A stretch of 64,000 bases of DNA from Hemicordylus capensis (GCF_027244095.1 NC_069669.1:22037501-22101500); one strand, 5' to 3'. Shown: positions 32,201 through 38,070, numbered from the stretch's first letter. Notes: a model not told the origin generated them from the letters alone. Program-made: numbers and translations.

Positions 32201-33643
32201 CATAGGATTGCACTGAAAGGGTCCAGCAAAGTTTCAGTTGCTAATTTTCTTCCTACCTTCCCCAAACTTTGGATCTGAGCAGCTTTTAAAAGGGGGGTGG
32301 GGTGGGTGGTATTAAAAGCTCTGTCCTAAAGAAAGATGCTTCCTGCTCTCTCTGCCTCGGTTTCCCTTCACAACAGCGATTAGTGACTACCAGGAGGAGG
32401 AGGGAGAACTGTGGCAGACGTGATTTCTTGCCACCTTCTAGAAGTCCGACTTCTCCAAGGACTCAGGTGAGGGTTATGTTGTGTTATGTGCGCGTGCAGG
32501 CGTTTTAGAAAGACTGACTACTCCAGAGTGCAAAAATTCCTCACAAACACAGGGTGGCCACTGCTTCTCACCTTGGGAACTAATCCTGCATGCAAGCAAT
32601 CTGACAACCGTTAACCAATAGGTTAAGCCGGCCTGAAAGGAGCCCTCGTTCACTCCTAGCCAACTGGGAAGGCCAGATCAAGTACGGGGAAAGCCAGGGC
32701 AATCGTGACGGCTCGCTCTGCTTATCAGGCAAGGCTCCAAAATCTCCTCCGCTCTTGCTATCAAAATGCCTGAGTGCTTCTGAGCAGAGGAGGTTGGGGA
32801 CCTGGAGAGGGGCAGTTTGGAAGTCCGCTTGCCAGCCGTCTGGGGGGCAGGGCTGTGGCACGGGCTCTTCACCCTTCGCCCAGGTCTCACAGCAGCCTTC
32901 CATGAAATCCAGACTGCTGGAGAAGTGCTTGGAAACACACAACAGGCTTGAGATGGCTTGCGGCTGCCCGGTACACGGCCACCGAGTGTTTACAGACACA
33001 CCCGCTTCTGCTTCATCACCCAGGCAATGCTCTAACATTTAGCAGGGGGAGAGCAACCGTCCCTATCCAACCCCAGCACAGCGTCCCTCCAGGGTCTATT
33101 GCTGGAGCAGACCTGATCTTTCTTTTTAAAGCGTGAGCCCTTTCAAGACAGGGAGCCATCTTTACTCAATCAATCAATCCGTCATTCTACATAAACCGCT
33201 TTGAGAACTTTTGTTGAAAAGAGGGATATAAATATCCGTAGCAGAAGTCATCTGCTGAACTGAACGCGGAAAGAGAGCTGCACTGACGCTGTCATTTTCA
33301 TCCAAGCCGTTAGTCCCAAGGAATTCAGAAGAGCAGGAAGCTTTAGCCCCGCTTTTCATGCCAGCCTGTATCCGGTGAGAACAACCCCAGTGCTCACCTT
33401 GAAATGGAAAGTGTTCCGAGGAGAGGAGCTGGAGGAATACTGCCCATTCTTTGCCAAGTTGCTGTAATAGTTGCTGACTTTGCTACTAGCCGCCTTGCTA
33501 GCCACAGGGTCATCTGTTATCGGGCAGATGTAGTAATTATCTTCCTCCTCGCTATCGGCATCGTGGTAATTTCCAGAGGAGGCTTTTGTTAACTTTGCAT
33601 TGTCGAGACATTCCATGTGAAAGATCAGGTCCTCGTCCGCCAT
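6153..33643 (-). CDS. EEF2K: Eukaryotic elongation factor 2 kinase (17 coding exons)
   Basis: eEF2K is a cytosolic Ca2+/calmodulin-dependent alpha-kinase that phosphorylates eEF2 on Thr56 and so slows translation elongation. The placed exons join in phase to 725 residues, the length of the human protein, and visible landmarks fall at human residue numbers. These include the calmodulin-binding helix ([13 protein letters not shown], 83-95, with Trp85), ATP lysine Lys170, catalytic Asp274 in [13 protein letters not shown], and zinc ligands His260, His312, Cys314 and Cys318. Also present are activating Thr348, Ser366 (RTIS), Ser398, the beta-TrCP degron DSGYPS (Ser441 and Ser445), Ser500 and the C-terminal Sel1-like helical repeats, ending WAMMEE. 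The start is the first ATG, giving MADEDLIF, as in mammals. All introns are GT-AG. No stop or frame break was seen, so the gene looks functional. Confidence 0.98.
6315..6745 (+). repeat. CR1/L2-type LINE 3' end
   Basis: A GC-rich segment ('GAGAGATCCGTCTCCAGTTG') is followed by a T-rich tail and the hairpin-like end 'AACTGCCCAGAGACAG...GGGGCAGTGTATA' with AAATAAAT. The copy at 46575-46935 has the same order. The superfamily is inferred from this 3' architecture. Confidence 0.6.
6880..7080 (+). repeat. L2-like LINE 3' end
   Basis: It has the phrases 'TTAGCAGGGGGAGAGCAACT', 'CCCCAGCACAGCATCCCTCC' and 'AGATTGTGAGCCCTTT', which recur at 31771, 33033 and 55215 and, inverted, at 16461, 43746 and 46346. 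Confidence 0.7.
7098..7370 (+). repeat. Unclassified interspersed repeat, copy 1 of 3
   Basis: The segment from 'GGGGGCCACTTGGGCAAAAA' to 'AGGCAAAGTGCAGCACTGCA' matches, inverted, the segments at about 15475-15792 and 56700-56945. The homology explains the similar peptide fragments read from all three places. No family was recognised. Confidence 0.5.
8149..8327 (-). CDS. EEF2K: EEF2K coding exon 16 (residues 630-690)
   Basis: It encodes [20 protein letters not shown] and continues to LDKDPQRS, part of the Sel1-like repeats. The donor is TCAG|GTACGA. It starts with the third base of Arg630 and ends with the first base of Gly690, matching both neighbours. Confidence 0.97.
8558..8812 (+). repeat. 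Sauria-type tRNA-derived SINE
   Basis: It has an A-box head (TGGTGCAGCGGGGAAATGAC), a B box (GGTTGCCGGATCGAACCCC), a conserved middle and a Bov-B-like end ('GTTGACACCGACTCAATGGC'). This is a better preserved sister of the copy at 1326. Confidence 0.85.
8865..8915. repeat. (GT)n/(CA)n junction microsatellite
   Basis: A short GT run passes through GCGCGC into a CA run, making an alternating purine-pyrimidine tract that is palindromic about its centre and could adopt Z-DNA. Confidence 0.9.
9004..9128 (-). CDS. EEF2K: EEF2K coding exon 15 (residues 589-630)
   Basis: It encodes [20 protein letters not shown] and continues to [12 protein letters not shown], a Sel1-like repeat with the typical [10 protein letters not shown] core. 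The acceptor is CTGTAG and the donor CAG|GTAATT. Confidence 0.97.
9794..9936 (-). repeat. Diverged 5S/tRNA SINE fragment
   Basis: It holds the inverted body 'CTAGCTCAGTATTGTCTACT' and 'TGCCAGGGATTGAATGTGGG'. Confidence 0.6.
9940..10335. repeat. Possible LINE 3' fragment
   Basis: AT-rich sequence with 'GGCAATAAAGAATAACATGG' and 'CCCGCACCACAGGGGCAAAA', flanked by SINE pieces. It looks like a LINE tail, but I could not assign a family. Confidence 0.3.
10336..10503 (-). repeat. 5S/tRNA SINE, head and tRNA-like parts
   Basis: Read on the minus strand it has the 5S-like head ('CTAAGCAGGGTTCGCC') and then the tRNA-like part with 'CTCAGTGGTAGAGCATCTGC'. Confidence 0.75.
10532..10720 (-). CDS. EEF2K: EEF2K coding exon 14 (residues 526-588)
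   Basis: It encodes [17 protein letters not shown], then [19 protein letters not shown] and [10 protein letters not shown], the most strongly conserved block of the C-terminal helical repeats. It is 189 bases, phase 0 at both ends. The donor is GAG|GTAAAT. Confidence 0.98.
10729..10752. repeat. (GA)n microsatellite
   Basis: A pure GA run just upstream of coding exon 14. On the minus strand it forms the pyrimidine (CT) tract of that exon's splice acceptor. Confidence 0.9.
11345..11535 (-). repeat. 5S/tRNA SINE, truncated
   Basis: The inverted 3' body and tRNA-like part ('CAAAGCAGATGCTTTGC') are present and the 5S-like head is missing. Confidence 0.8.
11835..11969 (-). CDS. EEF2K: EEF2K coding exon 13 (residues 481-525)
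   Basis: It encodes [15 protein letters not shown], then [18 protein letters not shown] and KSILGK. Ser500, the human PKA site, falls at RPS. It is phase 0 at both ends. The donor AAG|GTTTGA is a weaker match than its neighbours. Confidence 0.96.
12170..12275 (+). repeat. Purine-only (GGGAAA)n-like tract
   Basis: About 100 bases of almost pure G and A in irregular GGGAAA hexamers, with mirror symmetry. Such tracts can form triplex (H-) DNA. Confidence 0.95.
12556..12809 (-). repeat. 5S/tRNA SINE
   Basis: An inverted copy with the 3' body, tRNA-like part and part of the 5S-like head. It abuts a LINE tail. Confidence 0.75.
12810..13018 (+). repeat. CR1/L2-type LINE 3' end
   Basis: A T-rich tail leads to 'GTAAACCGCCCCGAGATG' paired with 'GGGGCGGTATAAATA', the hairpin end typical of these squamate LINE tails. 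Confidence 0.65.
13022..13157 (-). repeat. 5S-like SINE head fragment
   Basis: The inverted head includes 'GTCTGCCCTGGTTTGCATTT' on the minus strand. It overlaps in content with the copy at 12556, so it is a separate insertion. Confidence 0.7.
13698..14052 (-). repeat. Near full-length chimeric 5S/tRNA SINE
   Basis: Read on the minus strand, the order is a 5S rRNA-like head (GCTAAGCAGAGTC, then GGATGGGAGAC), a tRNA-like part (GAGCATCTGCTTTGCATGCA), and the conserved 3' body ending at GGCAGCTTCCTATGTTCCC. About 30 unrelated bases lie inside the head near 13995-14027. Confidence 0.85.
14833..14895 (-). CDS. EEF2K: EEF2K coding exon 12 (residues 460-480)
   Basis: It is a small 63-base exon encoding [20 protein letters not shown] and one Arg. 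Ser470 and Ser474 match human regulatory positions. The acceptor is TGTAG and the donor AGG|GTAAAT. It is phase 0 on both sides, so skipping it would keep frame. Confidence 0.95.
15475..15792 (-). repeat. Unclassified interspersed repeat, copy 2 of 3
   Basis: An inverted relative of the segment at 7098, GC-rich and carrying an uninterrupted 169-codon frame on the minus strand. The frame has no recognisable domain. Confidence 0.5.
16004..16081 (-). CDS. EEF2K: EEF2K coding exon 11 (residues 434-459)
   Basis: It encodes [20 protein letters not shown] and GDHRER. DSGYPS is the phosphodegron (Ser441 and Ser445) through which SCF-beta-TrCP removes eEF2K in mammals, and it is fully conserved. It is 78 bases, phase 0 at both ends. 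Confidence 0.97.
16461..16705 (-). repeat. L2-like LINE 3' end
   Basis: An inverted relative of 6880-7080 ('CTACTTTTCAACAAAAGTTC', 'CACTGGAGGGATGCTGTGCT'). Confidence 0.7.
16745..17035 (+). repeat. CR1-like LINE 3' end
   Basis: Phrases typical of CR1 ends ('CTTTACACAACGTTAAACTA', 'GGAATTTGCTGGTGGCGGAT', 'GGTTAGACAAACTCATGGA'). Confidence 0.65.
17214..17251. repeat. (CA)n microsatellite
   Basis: About 19 uninterrupted CA units. Confidence 0.97.
17297..17364 (-). CDS. EEF2K: EEF2K coding exon 10 (residues 411-433)
   Basis: It encodes [23 protein letters not shown] in the regulatory linker. Only the WPVF core is strongly conserved. The acceptor is CCTAG and the donor AGG|GTAAGT. The first two bases complete His411. 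Confidence 0.95.
18010..18365. repeat. Pyrimidine-rich imperfect tandem repeat
   Basis: Units around 'CATCTTGCTCC', 'CCTCCTGCTCT' and 'CCCTGCC' recur every 80-100 bases across 350 bases of mostly C and T. The regularity explains the long opposing open frames here. Confidence 0.7.
18797..18998 (-). CDS. EEF2K: EEF2K coding exon 9 (residues 344-411)
   Basis: It starts [15 protein letters not shown], with the activating autophosphorylation site Thr348, then [11 protein letters not shown] (Ser366, the S6K/RSK site in mammals), and [11 protein letters not shown] (Ser398, the AMPK site). The donor is C|GTAAGT, splitting His411. Confidence 0.98.
19134..19276 (+). repeat. tRNA-like SINE body
   Basis: It contains 'GGAGCTCAGTGGTGGGACAC', 'CCAGTCCCAGGTTCAGCTC' and 'CACTGCCAGCCAGTGTAGAC'. 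It points the opposite way to its neighbour at 19291. Confidence 0.7.
19291..19420 (-). repeat. 5S-like SINE head fragment
   Basis: The inverted head has CTAAGCTGGGTCTGCCCGGG on the minus strand and a conserved flank. Confidence 0.75.
19503..19672 (-). repeat. tRNA-headed SINE with LINE-like tail, partial
   Basis: An inverted relative of 52413-52640 ('TCTGCTCTTCCTCCAAGGAG', 'TGACTGGCCCAGAGTCACCC'). Confidence 0.65.
20337..20464 (-). CDS. EEF2K: EEF2K coding exon 8 (residues 301-343)
   Basis: It encodes [20 protein letters not shown] and GLTPFDL. His312, Cys314 and Cys318, with His260, are the zinc ligands of the alpha-kinase fold. It starts by completing Gly301. The donor is CTG|GTAAGT. Confidence 0.98.
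20465..21092 (-). other. EEF2K: EEF2K intron, no recognisable content
   Basis: AT-rich unique-looking sequence. No repeat, RNA gene or conserved block was recognised. Confidence 0.5.
21093..21225 (-). CDS. EEF2K: EEF2K coding exon 7 (residues 257-301)
   Basis: It encodes [20 protein letters not shown] and [10 protein letters not shown] through FGDGNL. It contains the catalytic loop with Asp274 and Gln276, metal-binding Asp284, zinc ligand His260 and the glycine-rich FGDGNLG loop. Confidence 0.98.
21765..21914 (-). CDS. EEF2K: EEF2K coding exon 6 (residues 207-256)
   Basis: It encodes [20 protein letters not shown], then [18 protein letters not shown] and [12 protein letters not shown], the middle of the alpha-kinase domain. 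It is 150 bases, phase 0 at both ends. Confidence 0.98.
21915..22829 (-). other. EEF2K: EEF2K intron, no recognisable content
   Basis: Mostly unique-looking sequence. A short inverted pair of C- and G-rich bases lies near 22180. I see no gene or named repeat. Confidence 0.5.
22830..23001 (-). CDS. EEF2K: EEF2K coding exon 5 (residues 149-206)
   Basis: It encodes [25 protein letters not shown] and [19 protein letters not shown]. Lys170 in VAKRY is the ATP-binding lysine. The first base completes Thr149. The donor is CAG|GTAACC. Confidence 0.98.
23105..23350 (+). repeat. L2-like LINE tail
   Basis: A T-rich stretch, then 'GTAAGCCATTTTGAGAATG' and 'GTTGAAAAGCAGTACCCATT', resembling the other LINE tails in the window. 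Confidence 0.5.
23496..23533 (-). CDS. EEF2K: EEF2K coding exon 4 (residues 137-149)
   Basis: A 38-base micro-exon encoding [12 protein letters not shown] and two bases of Thr149, the N-lobe start of the kinase domain. The acceptor is TTTCCAG and the donor AC|GTAAGT. It was identified by splice fit and homology. Confidence 0.95.
23876..24015. repeat. Short palindromic repeat, ACTACA-CTCCCA type
   Basis: 'CTGAACTACAGTTCCCATCA' and a partner near 23955-24010 ('GTTGGGAACCACTGG') form a diverged palindrome of the group described at 26817. Confidence 0.5.
24326..24386 (-). CDS. EEF2K: EEF2K coding exon 3 (residues 116-136)
   Basis: It encodes [20 protein letters not shown]. The first base completes Arg116. 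The acceptor is TTCTGCAG and the donor CAG|GTGAGA. Confidence 0.97.
24500..24665 (+). repeat. CR1-like LINE 3' end
   Basis: The typical CR1 ending 'TTAGACTAGATGACCTCCAA' is followed by 'CTCCCAGTTCTCAAACTC'. Confidence 0.7.
24755..24870 (+). repeat. tRNA-headed SINE, partial
   Basis: 'AGAGTGTTGGACTAGGACCA' and 'AAGTTCAAATCCCTGTTCAG' match the fuller copy at 52413. Confidence 0.7.
25095..25550 (-). repeat. CR1/L2-type LINE 3' region
   Basis: Inverted LINE tail: 'CTGGGCGGTTTACAATCGAA', an A-rich stretch, then coding-like 3' flank ('TTATACACAGCAACCAGGAC'). It shares its order with 58378-58955. Confidence 0.6.
26080..26450 (+). repeat. CR1-like LINE 3' region
   Basis: 'CCATGTCCAGTTATGGGCCC', 'AGAGCAACCAAGATACTCAG' and 'GAAGGATCTCCTAACTGGAA' follow the usual CR1 order before its 3' end. 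Confidence 0.75.
26817..26955. mobile_element. Palindromic hAT-like MITE (139 bp)
   Basis: The termini are CAGTGTTCCCTCTAA and its inverted match at the right end. The arms carry ACTACAACTCCCA and its reverse complement. Flanks GATGGGAC and GATGTAAC agree at 6 of 8 bases, consistent with a decayed 8-base hAT target duplication. Confidence 0.75.
27816..27916 (-). CDS. EEF2K: EEF2K coding exon 2 (residues 83-116)
   Basis: It encodes [20 protein letters not shown] and [13 protein letters not shown]. This is the calmodulin-targeting helix, with Trp85 as the anchor, and the start of the kinase core. The acceptor is TTCTGCAG and the donor CAG|GTCTGT. Confidence 0.98.
28101..28236. mobile_element. 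Palindromic hAT-like MITE (136 bp)
   Basis: The same family as 26817: termini CAGTGTTCCCTCTA and TAGAGGGAACACTG, with inner ACAACTCCCAGCATCCCCAG and its inverted partner. A third partial end (GTTAGAGGGAATCCAGTG) follows at about 28254. Confidence 0.8.
28260..29859 (-). other. EEF2K: Part of EEF2K intron without recognisable features
   Basis: No gene and no repeat that I can name. Base composition is ordinary. Confidence 0.5.
29860..30357. mobile_element. Non-autonomous hAT-like DNA transposon (498 bp) with 8-bp target duplication
   Basis: The left end CGGGGGTAGGCAGCC and the inverted right end (CATGGGTCAGCGACC on the other strand) are imperfect terminal repeats. The flanking 8-mers at 29852-29859 and 30358-30365 are both GTCTGGAT. 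There is no transposase frame, so it is an internally deleted copy. Confidence 0.85.
30728..31025 (-). repeat. CR1/L2-type LINE 3' end
   Basis: Inverted LINE tail ('GTCTCTATACTGCCTTTCAT', A-rich middle, 'AAGCAGCCACAGACATTGG'). Confidence 0.55.
31102..31209. repeat. Short palindromic repeat, ACTACAACTCCCA type
   Basis: 'GATGGACTACAACTCCCAAC' on one side and 'AGTTGGGAACCCC' on the other, as in the common short elements of this group. Confidence 0.6.
31771..31987 (+). repeat. L2-like LINE 3' end
   Basis: Same phrases as 6880 ('TTTAGCAGGGGGAGAGCAAC', 'GGTGTATAAATATTTGCAG'). Confidence 0.75.
33033..33242 (+). repeat. L2-like LINE 3' end
   Basis: Same phrases as 6880 and the same end ('GATATAAATATCCGTAGCAG'). 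It lies 155 bases from coding exon 1 of EEF2K. Confidence 0.75.
33398..33643 (-). CDS. EEF2K: EEF2K coding exon 1 (residues 1-82)
   Basis: It starts [18 protein letters not shown] and continues [15 protein letters not shown] to NTFHFK. The acidic stretch, ICPITDDP and SPRNTFHFK match the vertebrate N terminus. Ser78 is replaced by a shifted Ser/Thr cluster that I cannot align with certainty. The donor is AAG|GTGAGC. Confidence 0.97.
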
Positions 33644-33710
33644 GCTGGTGGGAGAGCGGCTTCACTGGTGTGGCGGTTGGAGAAGCCAGAATGACAGAGG
33701 GCGGGGGGAC
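33644..33710 (-). other. EEF2K: Probable EEF2K 5' untranslated part of coding exon 1
   Basis: A pyrimidine-rich acceptor (TTTCTCCTGGTAG) lies 67 bases upstream of the ATG, so the exon probably begins at 33710. There is no upstream ATG in this piece. Confidence 0.55.
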
Positions 33711-34049
33711 CTACCAGGAGAAATGGCAGGAAATCAGGATCTGAATTACTGGGGGGCGAGAAATGGCACATGTATAGGGACACAGGAATGGCCCCTTTGC
33801 AACGATCATGCTTTTGGTTGGGAATGGACAGGCTTTGTGTGCCGATCAATCAAGTGACTAGATGGCGCTGGGCTTCCTGCTCCGCTCACCCTGCAGGGAT
33901 ACAGTTCTCCTCCATCCCGATCAGACAGGAATGTCACCACCTGTTCCACCGCATTGCAAAAGGAGGAGCAGCAGCTTGGCTTATGAACGGCATGTATTAT
34001 TGCATGCACAACAAGAACGTTTAAGCCTTCACCTCGTCTTGTTAACCAC

Positions 34050-34620
34050 ACAAGCCCCAATCAGACGTTATGCCGAGCAGTTGTACAATGAATGTACAGT
34101 GTACACAGATACAGATCTGTATGTCGGCAGAGGTATTTACATTTTAGGAACATAGGCAGCTGCCATATACCGAGTCAGACCACTGGTCCATCTAGCTCAG
34201 TATTGTCTTCACAGATTGGCAGCGGCTTCTCCAAGGTTGCAGGCAGGAATCTCTCCCTCAGCCCTATCTTGGAGATGGTGCCAGGGAGGGAACTTGGAAC
34301 CTGCAGGTGCTCTTCCCAGAGCGGCTCCATCCCCTAAGGGGAAGATCTTACAGTGTAGTCTCCCATTCATATGTAAACCAAGGAGGACTCTGCTTAGTAA
34401 AGGGGATAATGCATGCTTGTCACCACAAGACCAGCTCTCTGCAATTCAATATTTTATGTTGAATGTGAGTAGAGCAGTCCACTTCCTAGCTGTATTGTGC
34501 ATTTCAGGGGGCCTGTACCCAGGTTCACTTTCAAAATGAATGCAGTCATTCACACAAAAACATGTACAAGTGTACAGACATCTGGACACAATGTAACGTG
34601 TGAACAGGGCATCAGTTGAG
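34050..34620. mobile_element. TGTACA-rich TIR transposon interrupted by a SINE
   Basis: The left end 'CCCCAATCAGACGTTATGCC' and the inverted right end 'GCCCTGTTCACACGTTACAT' are imperfect terminal repeats. Both inner flanks are rich in TGTACA. The SINE at 34146-34440 lies inside, so the transposon is older than the SINE. Confidence 0.6.
34146..34440 (-). repeat. Near full-length 5S-headed SINE, nested
   Basis: The complete inverted order is present, from 'GGAACATAGGCAGCTGCCAT' to 'ACCACAAGACCAGCTCTCT'. Confidence 0.85.
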
Positions 34621-34703
34621 GGGGAATCTGCCCTTTTAACAGGATAGATTTCTCACACTCCTTGCTTGGCACTCTGTCGTACTTTTAAAAAGGGCCTACT
34701 TAC

Positions 34704-34766
34704 GTCTAGCAGGCTGGCTTCTGGTGGGAAAGCTGAATGCAAGCTTCCACACTTCACAGAGTTCCT
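34704..34766 (-). other. EEF2K: Candidate extra 5' untranslated exon of EEF2K
   Basis: Minus-strand sequence of 63 bases sits between a good acceptor (TCTGTTTGCAG) and a strong donor (GAC|GTAAGT). It contains no ATG and lies upstream of the coding start, so it would be an untranslated or alternative exon. Only splice signals support it. Confidence 0.4.
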
Positions 34767-35124
34767 CTGCAAACAGACAGCAGGAATGGAGTAGGCCACA
34801 ACTCACACGGTCTACCAGAGTTTTACAAATCCTGTGGGTAAAAAGAAAAAAGCAGCCCTGTAAACTGTTCCATTAGATACAATGAGATTTCCATTAGACA
34901 GAAACAATATCTTTCTATCAGATGCTTAAACCTTTTGTCCCAATAACAAATATGCTCATTTCCCACTGAAAGGCAAGAGGGGGGCAACTTCTGATTCTCC
35001 ACCATCAACTTCTCAGCTGCACATTTGTGACTGGCACACCACCAGCTTTGACAGCAGCAGGGGGGGAAAATGAGTATCCAGCCTTGGTTCAGAAAACAAA
35101 CCCAAATTTCCAACATTGTTTCAC

Positions 35125-35450
35125 AGGAACACAGAAAGCTGCCTTATACTGAGTCAGACCCTTGGTCCATCTCGCTCAGTATTGTCTACACAGACTGGCA
35201 GCGGCTTCTCCGAGGTTGCAGGCAGGAATCTCTCTCAGCCCTGTCTTGGAGATGCTGCTGCCAGGGATCTTGGAACCTGGAATCTTTTGCATGCAAGCAG
35301 GCAGCTGCTCTTCCCAAAGCAGCCCCATCCCCAAAGGGGAATATCTTACAGTGCTTACATGTAGTATCCCATCCAAATGCAAACCAGGGTGTACCCTGCT
35401 TAGCAAAGGAGACCATTCATGCTTGCTACCACAAGACCAGCTCTCCTCCC
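35125..35450 (-). repeat. Full-length 5S-headed SINE
   Basis: The inverted order is complete, with the 5S-like head 'CTAAGCAGGGTACACCCTGG' on the minus strand. Confidence 0.85.
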
Positions 35451-36074
35451 ATAGACCAACTGGTTTTGAGTTAAGAAGTTTCGACTTAACAGTTTTCAGG
35501 AAGCAACTGTGTTGTAACCCGGAGGACTTCCCATAGTAGTCTTTCTCCCAAGATATATATTTACAAGGCCAAAAAGGGGGATCCTGGAATTTCAGCACCG
35601 CAGGTGCTTGCCTAGTTTGCTTCTACCATTGGACGAACCCCTGCCCACAGCTGGAAATGAAGGCTGCAATGTTTAGCCAGTTCATCCACAGATCAAATTA
35701 ACTGCAAAACACTTTGGCCAGCCAAAAAAGGCTGATGCCAGTACAGCACCTAAAAACAAGGAAGTATATATATATATATTTTTAGCATAATTACATCTGC
35801 ATATGAGAAAAAAAATCAGCTAATCAAGTGACACGCATACGATTGATGGGGTAAGATTTCCCCGGCTGGGCAACAGCCCTACCCAAAAGGCATAGGGCAC
35901 CAGAGTCTATCATAAGGAACTGACAGCTAACAGCAAAAGAAGTCACTTCAGGGCTCAGGGTGCCTGTTCTTGTGGGTGCATAAACAGCGCTGGAAGAGAG
36001 CCCTGACTGTTATTCGCTCCCTCCCTCCTGGATTGCACTCCCGAAGTACCACACAGCAATGCAAGAAGGCAAAA

Positions 36075-36300
36075 TGCATTTATTTAAAATACATATGCCC
36101 CGTCCCTCCAGGACGCTGCTGTGTGGGGCAGCTCACAACAATAAAATAGACACAATATATATTAAAACTCACAAAGTTAATCAAATTAAGTAAACAAGTT
36201 AGAAGTCCAGGCTAAAACCACAATTAGAATTACCATTGCTGTTCCAAGTTATTAAAGGTCATTTACAAAGCTAAAAAAGAAGAAGAGAGAATTATAAAAA
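36075..36300 (-). repeat. CR1/L2-type LINE tail
   Basis: 'CTGTGTGGGGCAGCTCACAA' followed by A-rich sequence, an inverted LINE end. Confidence 0.5.
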
Positions 36301-36491
36301 CTAATGGTCTCAGACAGGATTCCCAAATGAACAGCAGCATCTTAACACATCAGAATTTTGCCCCATAAAGGATGACAGTGGGAACTCTCTCCCACTGTAT
36401 CCTCAAACTAGCACAGGCTGGTCATTTGCTGGTCATCTGTGCCTGCTGGTCATTTGACCCCACAAAATGAGCGGCCGACACGTCTCAAGTT

Positions 36492-36673
36492 AGGAACACA
36501 GGAAGCTGCCATATACTGAATCAGACCCTTGGTCCATCTCGCTCAGTATTGTCCACCCAGACTGGCAGCGGCTTCTCCCAGGTTGCAGGCAGGAGTCTCT
36601 CTCAGCCCTATCTTGGAGATGCTGCTGCCAGGGAGGGATCTGGGAACCTTCTGCTCTTCCCAGAGCGGCTCCA
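36492..36673 (-). repeat. 5S/tRNA SINE, 5' truncated
   Basis: The inverted 3' body ends at 'CAGAGCGGCTCCAG'. Confidence 0.8.
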
Positions 36674-37322
36674 GTTAAAGCCGGAGCTCTGCATTTCTCG
36701 GCTGGGGGAGGGGGGCAGTGAAGCCAGTTTGGCAGTGAAGCCAAATTTCGCCTGGGGTGCCAAAAACCCTCAGGCCAGCCCTGAGCCACTTTTTGTGGCA
36801 TTCCTGGTTTCTGCAGCCGTCACCGCCTTTCTGGCCTTAAACCAGCACCAGGCTACAGCAGAATGCAGAAAGAGAACAACTAGCCTTACCCAGGAGAGAG
36901 GTTTGGTTTGCAGCACCCCTTCGCCACGGAGCATTTTCCTCTCCCCCTAACCCCTCTCCGACTCTGGCCCCAACACCGAATATTAACCTTGTGCTCTCGG
37001 CAGAAACCAGTCCAGCTCTGAGTCTTCTCTCCAGGACATGCAGAAGCTTGCAGAGACTGGTGAAGTGCTGTTCCCTTCCCAGAGAACGCCGTGTACTTGC
37101 TCTGTTTTCACACAGGTGCCAGATTAGCAGACTTCCTTAACCCACGATTCTCAGCCCCCAAGCAAGACTTCAAGGAGCTTATGGGGGAGGAAACTGTGCC
37201 CGCATGGGACACGCTTGCCTCTTGTGCCAAGAAAAAGACAGAGTCCTGTTATTCCATCCTGTTCACTGTCCAAGGTCCATTTATCAGGCTGAAGTTGTTT
37301 GGGTAGTTTTAGGAGAGTGTTT

Positions 37323-37888
37323 AGGAACATAGGAAGCTGCCAGATACTGAGTCAGACCCTTGTTCCATCTCTCTCAGTATTGTCTTCACAGACTGGCAGT
37401 GGCTTCTCCAAGGTTGCAGGCAGGAGTCTCTCTCAGCCCTTTCGGTTATGTGCAAAAAGACAAGAGTATCTCTTCTAAACAGCAATGGGACACATTGTGG
37501 AAATGGACGTCGAACGTAATCCCCCCCCCGATTACCTGATGTGCCTTGAAATCCCCCACCCCCGAGTTACAGTACTACCTGCATATACTTCATAACCTTG
37601 TGGGTTTCCAAATCCTTGTGTGTAAATCTTTGTAGATATATCATGTACAAACAACCACTTTGTATATAATTGTGCTTTGGCAACGTACTATATGCTTTGG
37701 TAGTTTGTTGGTTCAATAAAAAAAATCTTGTCCTAAAAAAAAAAAAAAAAAAATCTTGTCCTATCTTGGAGATGCTGCTGCCAGGGAGGGAACTTGGAAC
37801 CTAGATGCTCTTCCCAGAGCAGCCCCATCCCCTAAAGGGAATATCTTCCAGTGCTCACACATCAAGTCTCCCATTCAAATGCAAACCA
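37323..37888 (-). repeat. SINE split by a LINE insertion
   Basis: The two parts, 37323-37440 and about 37761-37888, join into one inverted SINE at 'CTCTCAGCCC' and 'CTATCTTGGAGATGCTG'. Confidence 0.8.
37441..37760 (+). mobile_element. L1-like LINE 3' end with poly(A), inserted in a SINE
   Basis: It begins with a short frame ending KQQWDTLWKWTSN then a stop, resembling an L1 ORF2 C terminus. A 3' untranslated stretch with AATAAA and about 20 A follows. The phrase AATCTTGTCCTA occurs twice around the A-run. It is 5' truncated, as is usual for L1. Confidence 0.65.
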
Positions 37889-37889
37889 C

Positions 37890-38070
37890 GATGGCCTGGT
37901 TTACACAATCAAGGTTTAATCTGGGTTACCGACATTAGAAAGATTGTCTGTAAACCAAGGTGGTTTACGGCCCAAGGTGGATCTGATATTCCTGCCTTGG
38001 CCTGGGTTCACACATGTCAGTAACCCACATTAAAACCTAGATCTGAATGTTCATGTGAACAAGGCCTCTA
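37890..38070. mobile_element. Short TIR element (MITE)
   Basis: The left end 'GGCCTGGTTTACACAATC' and the inverted right end 'GGCCTTGTTCACATGAAC' are similar. Inner 'GGTTTA' and 'TAAACC' repeats occur. No frame is present. Confidence 0.5.
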
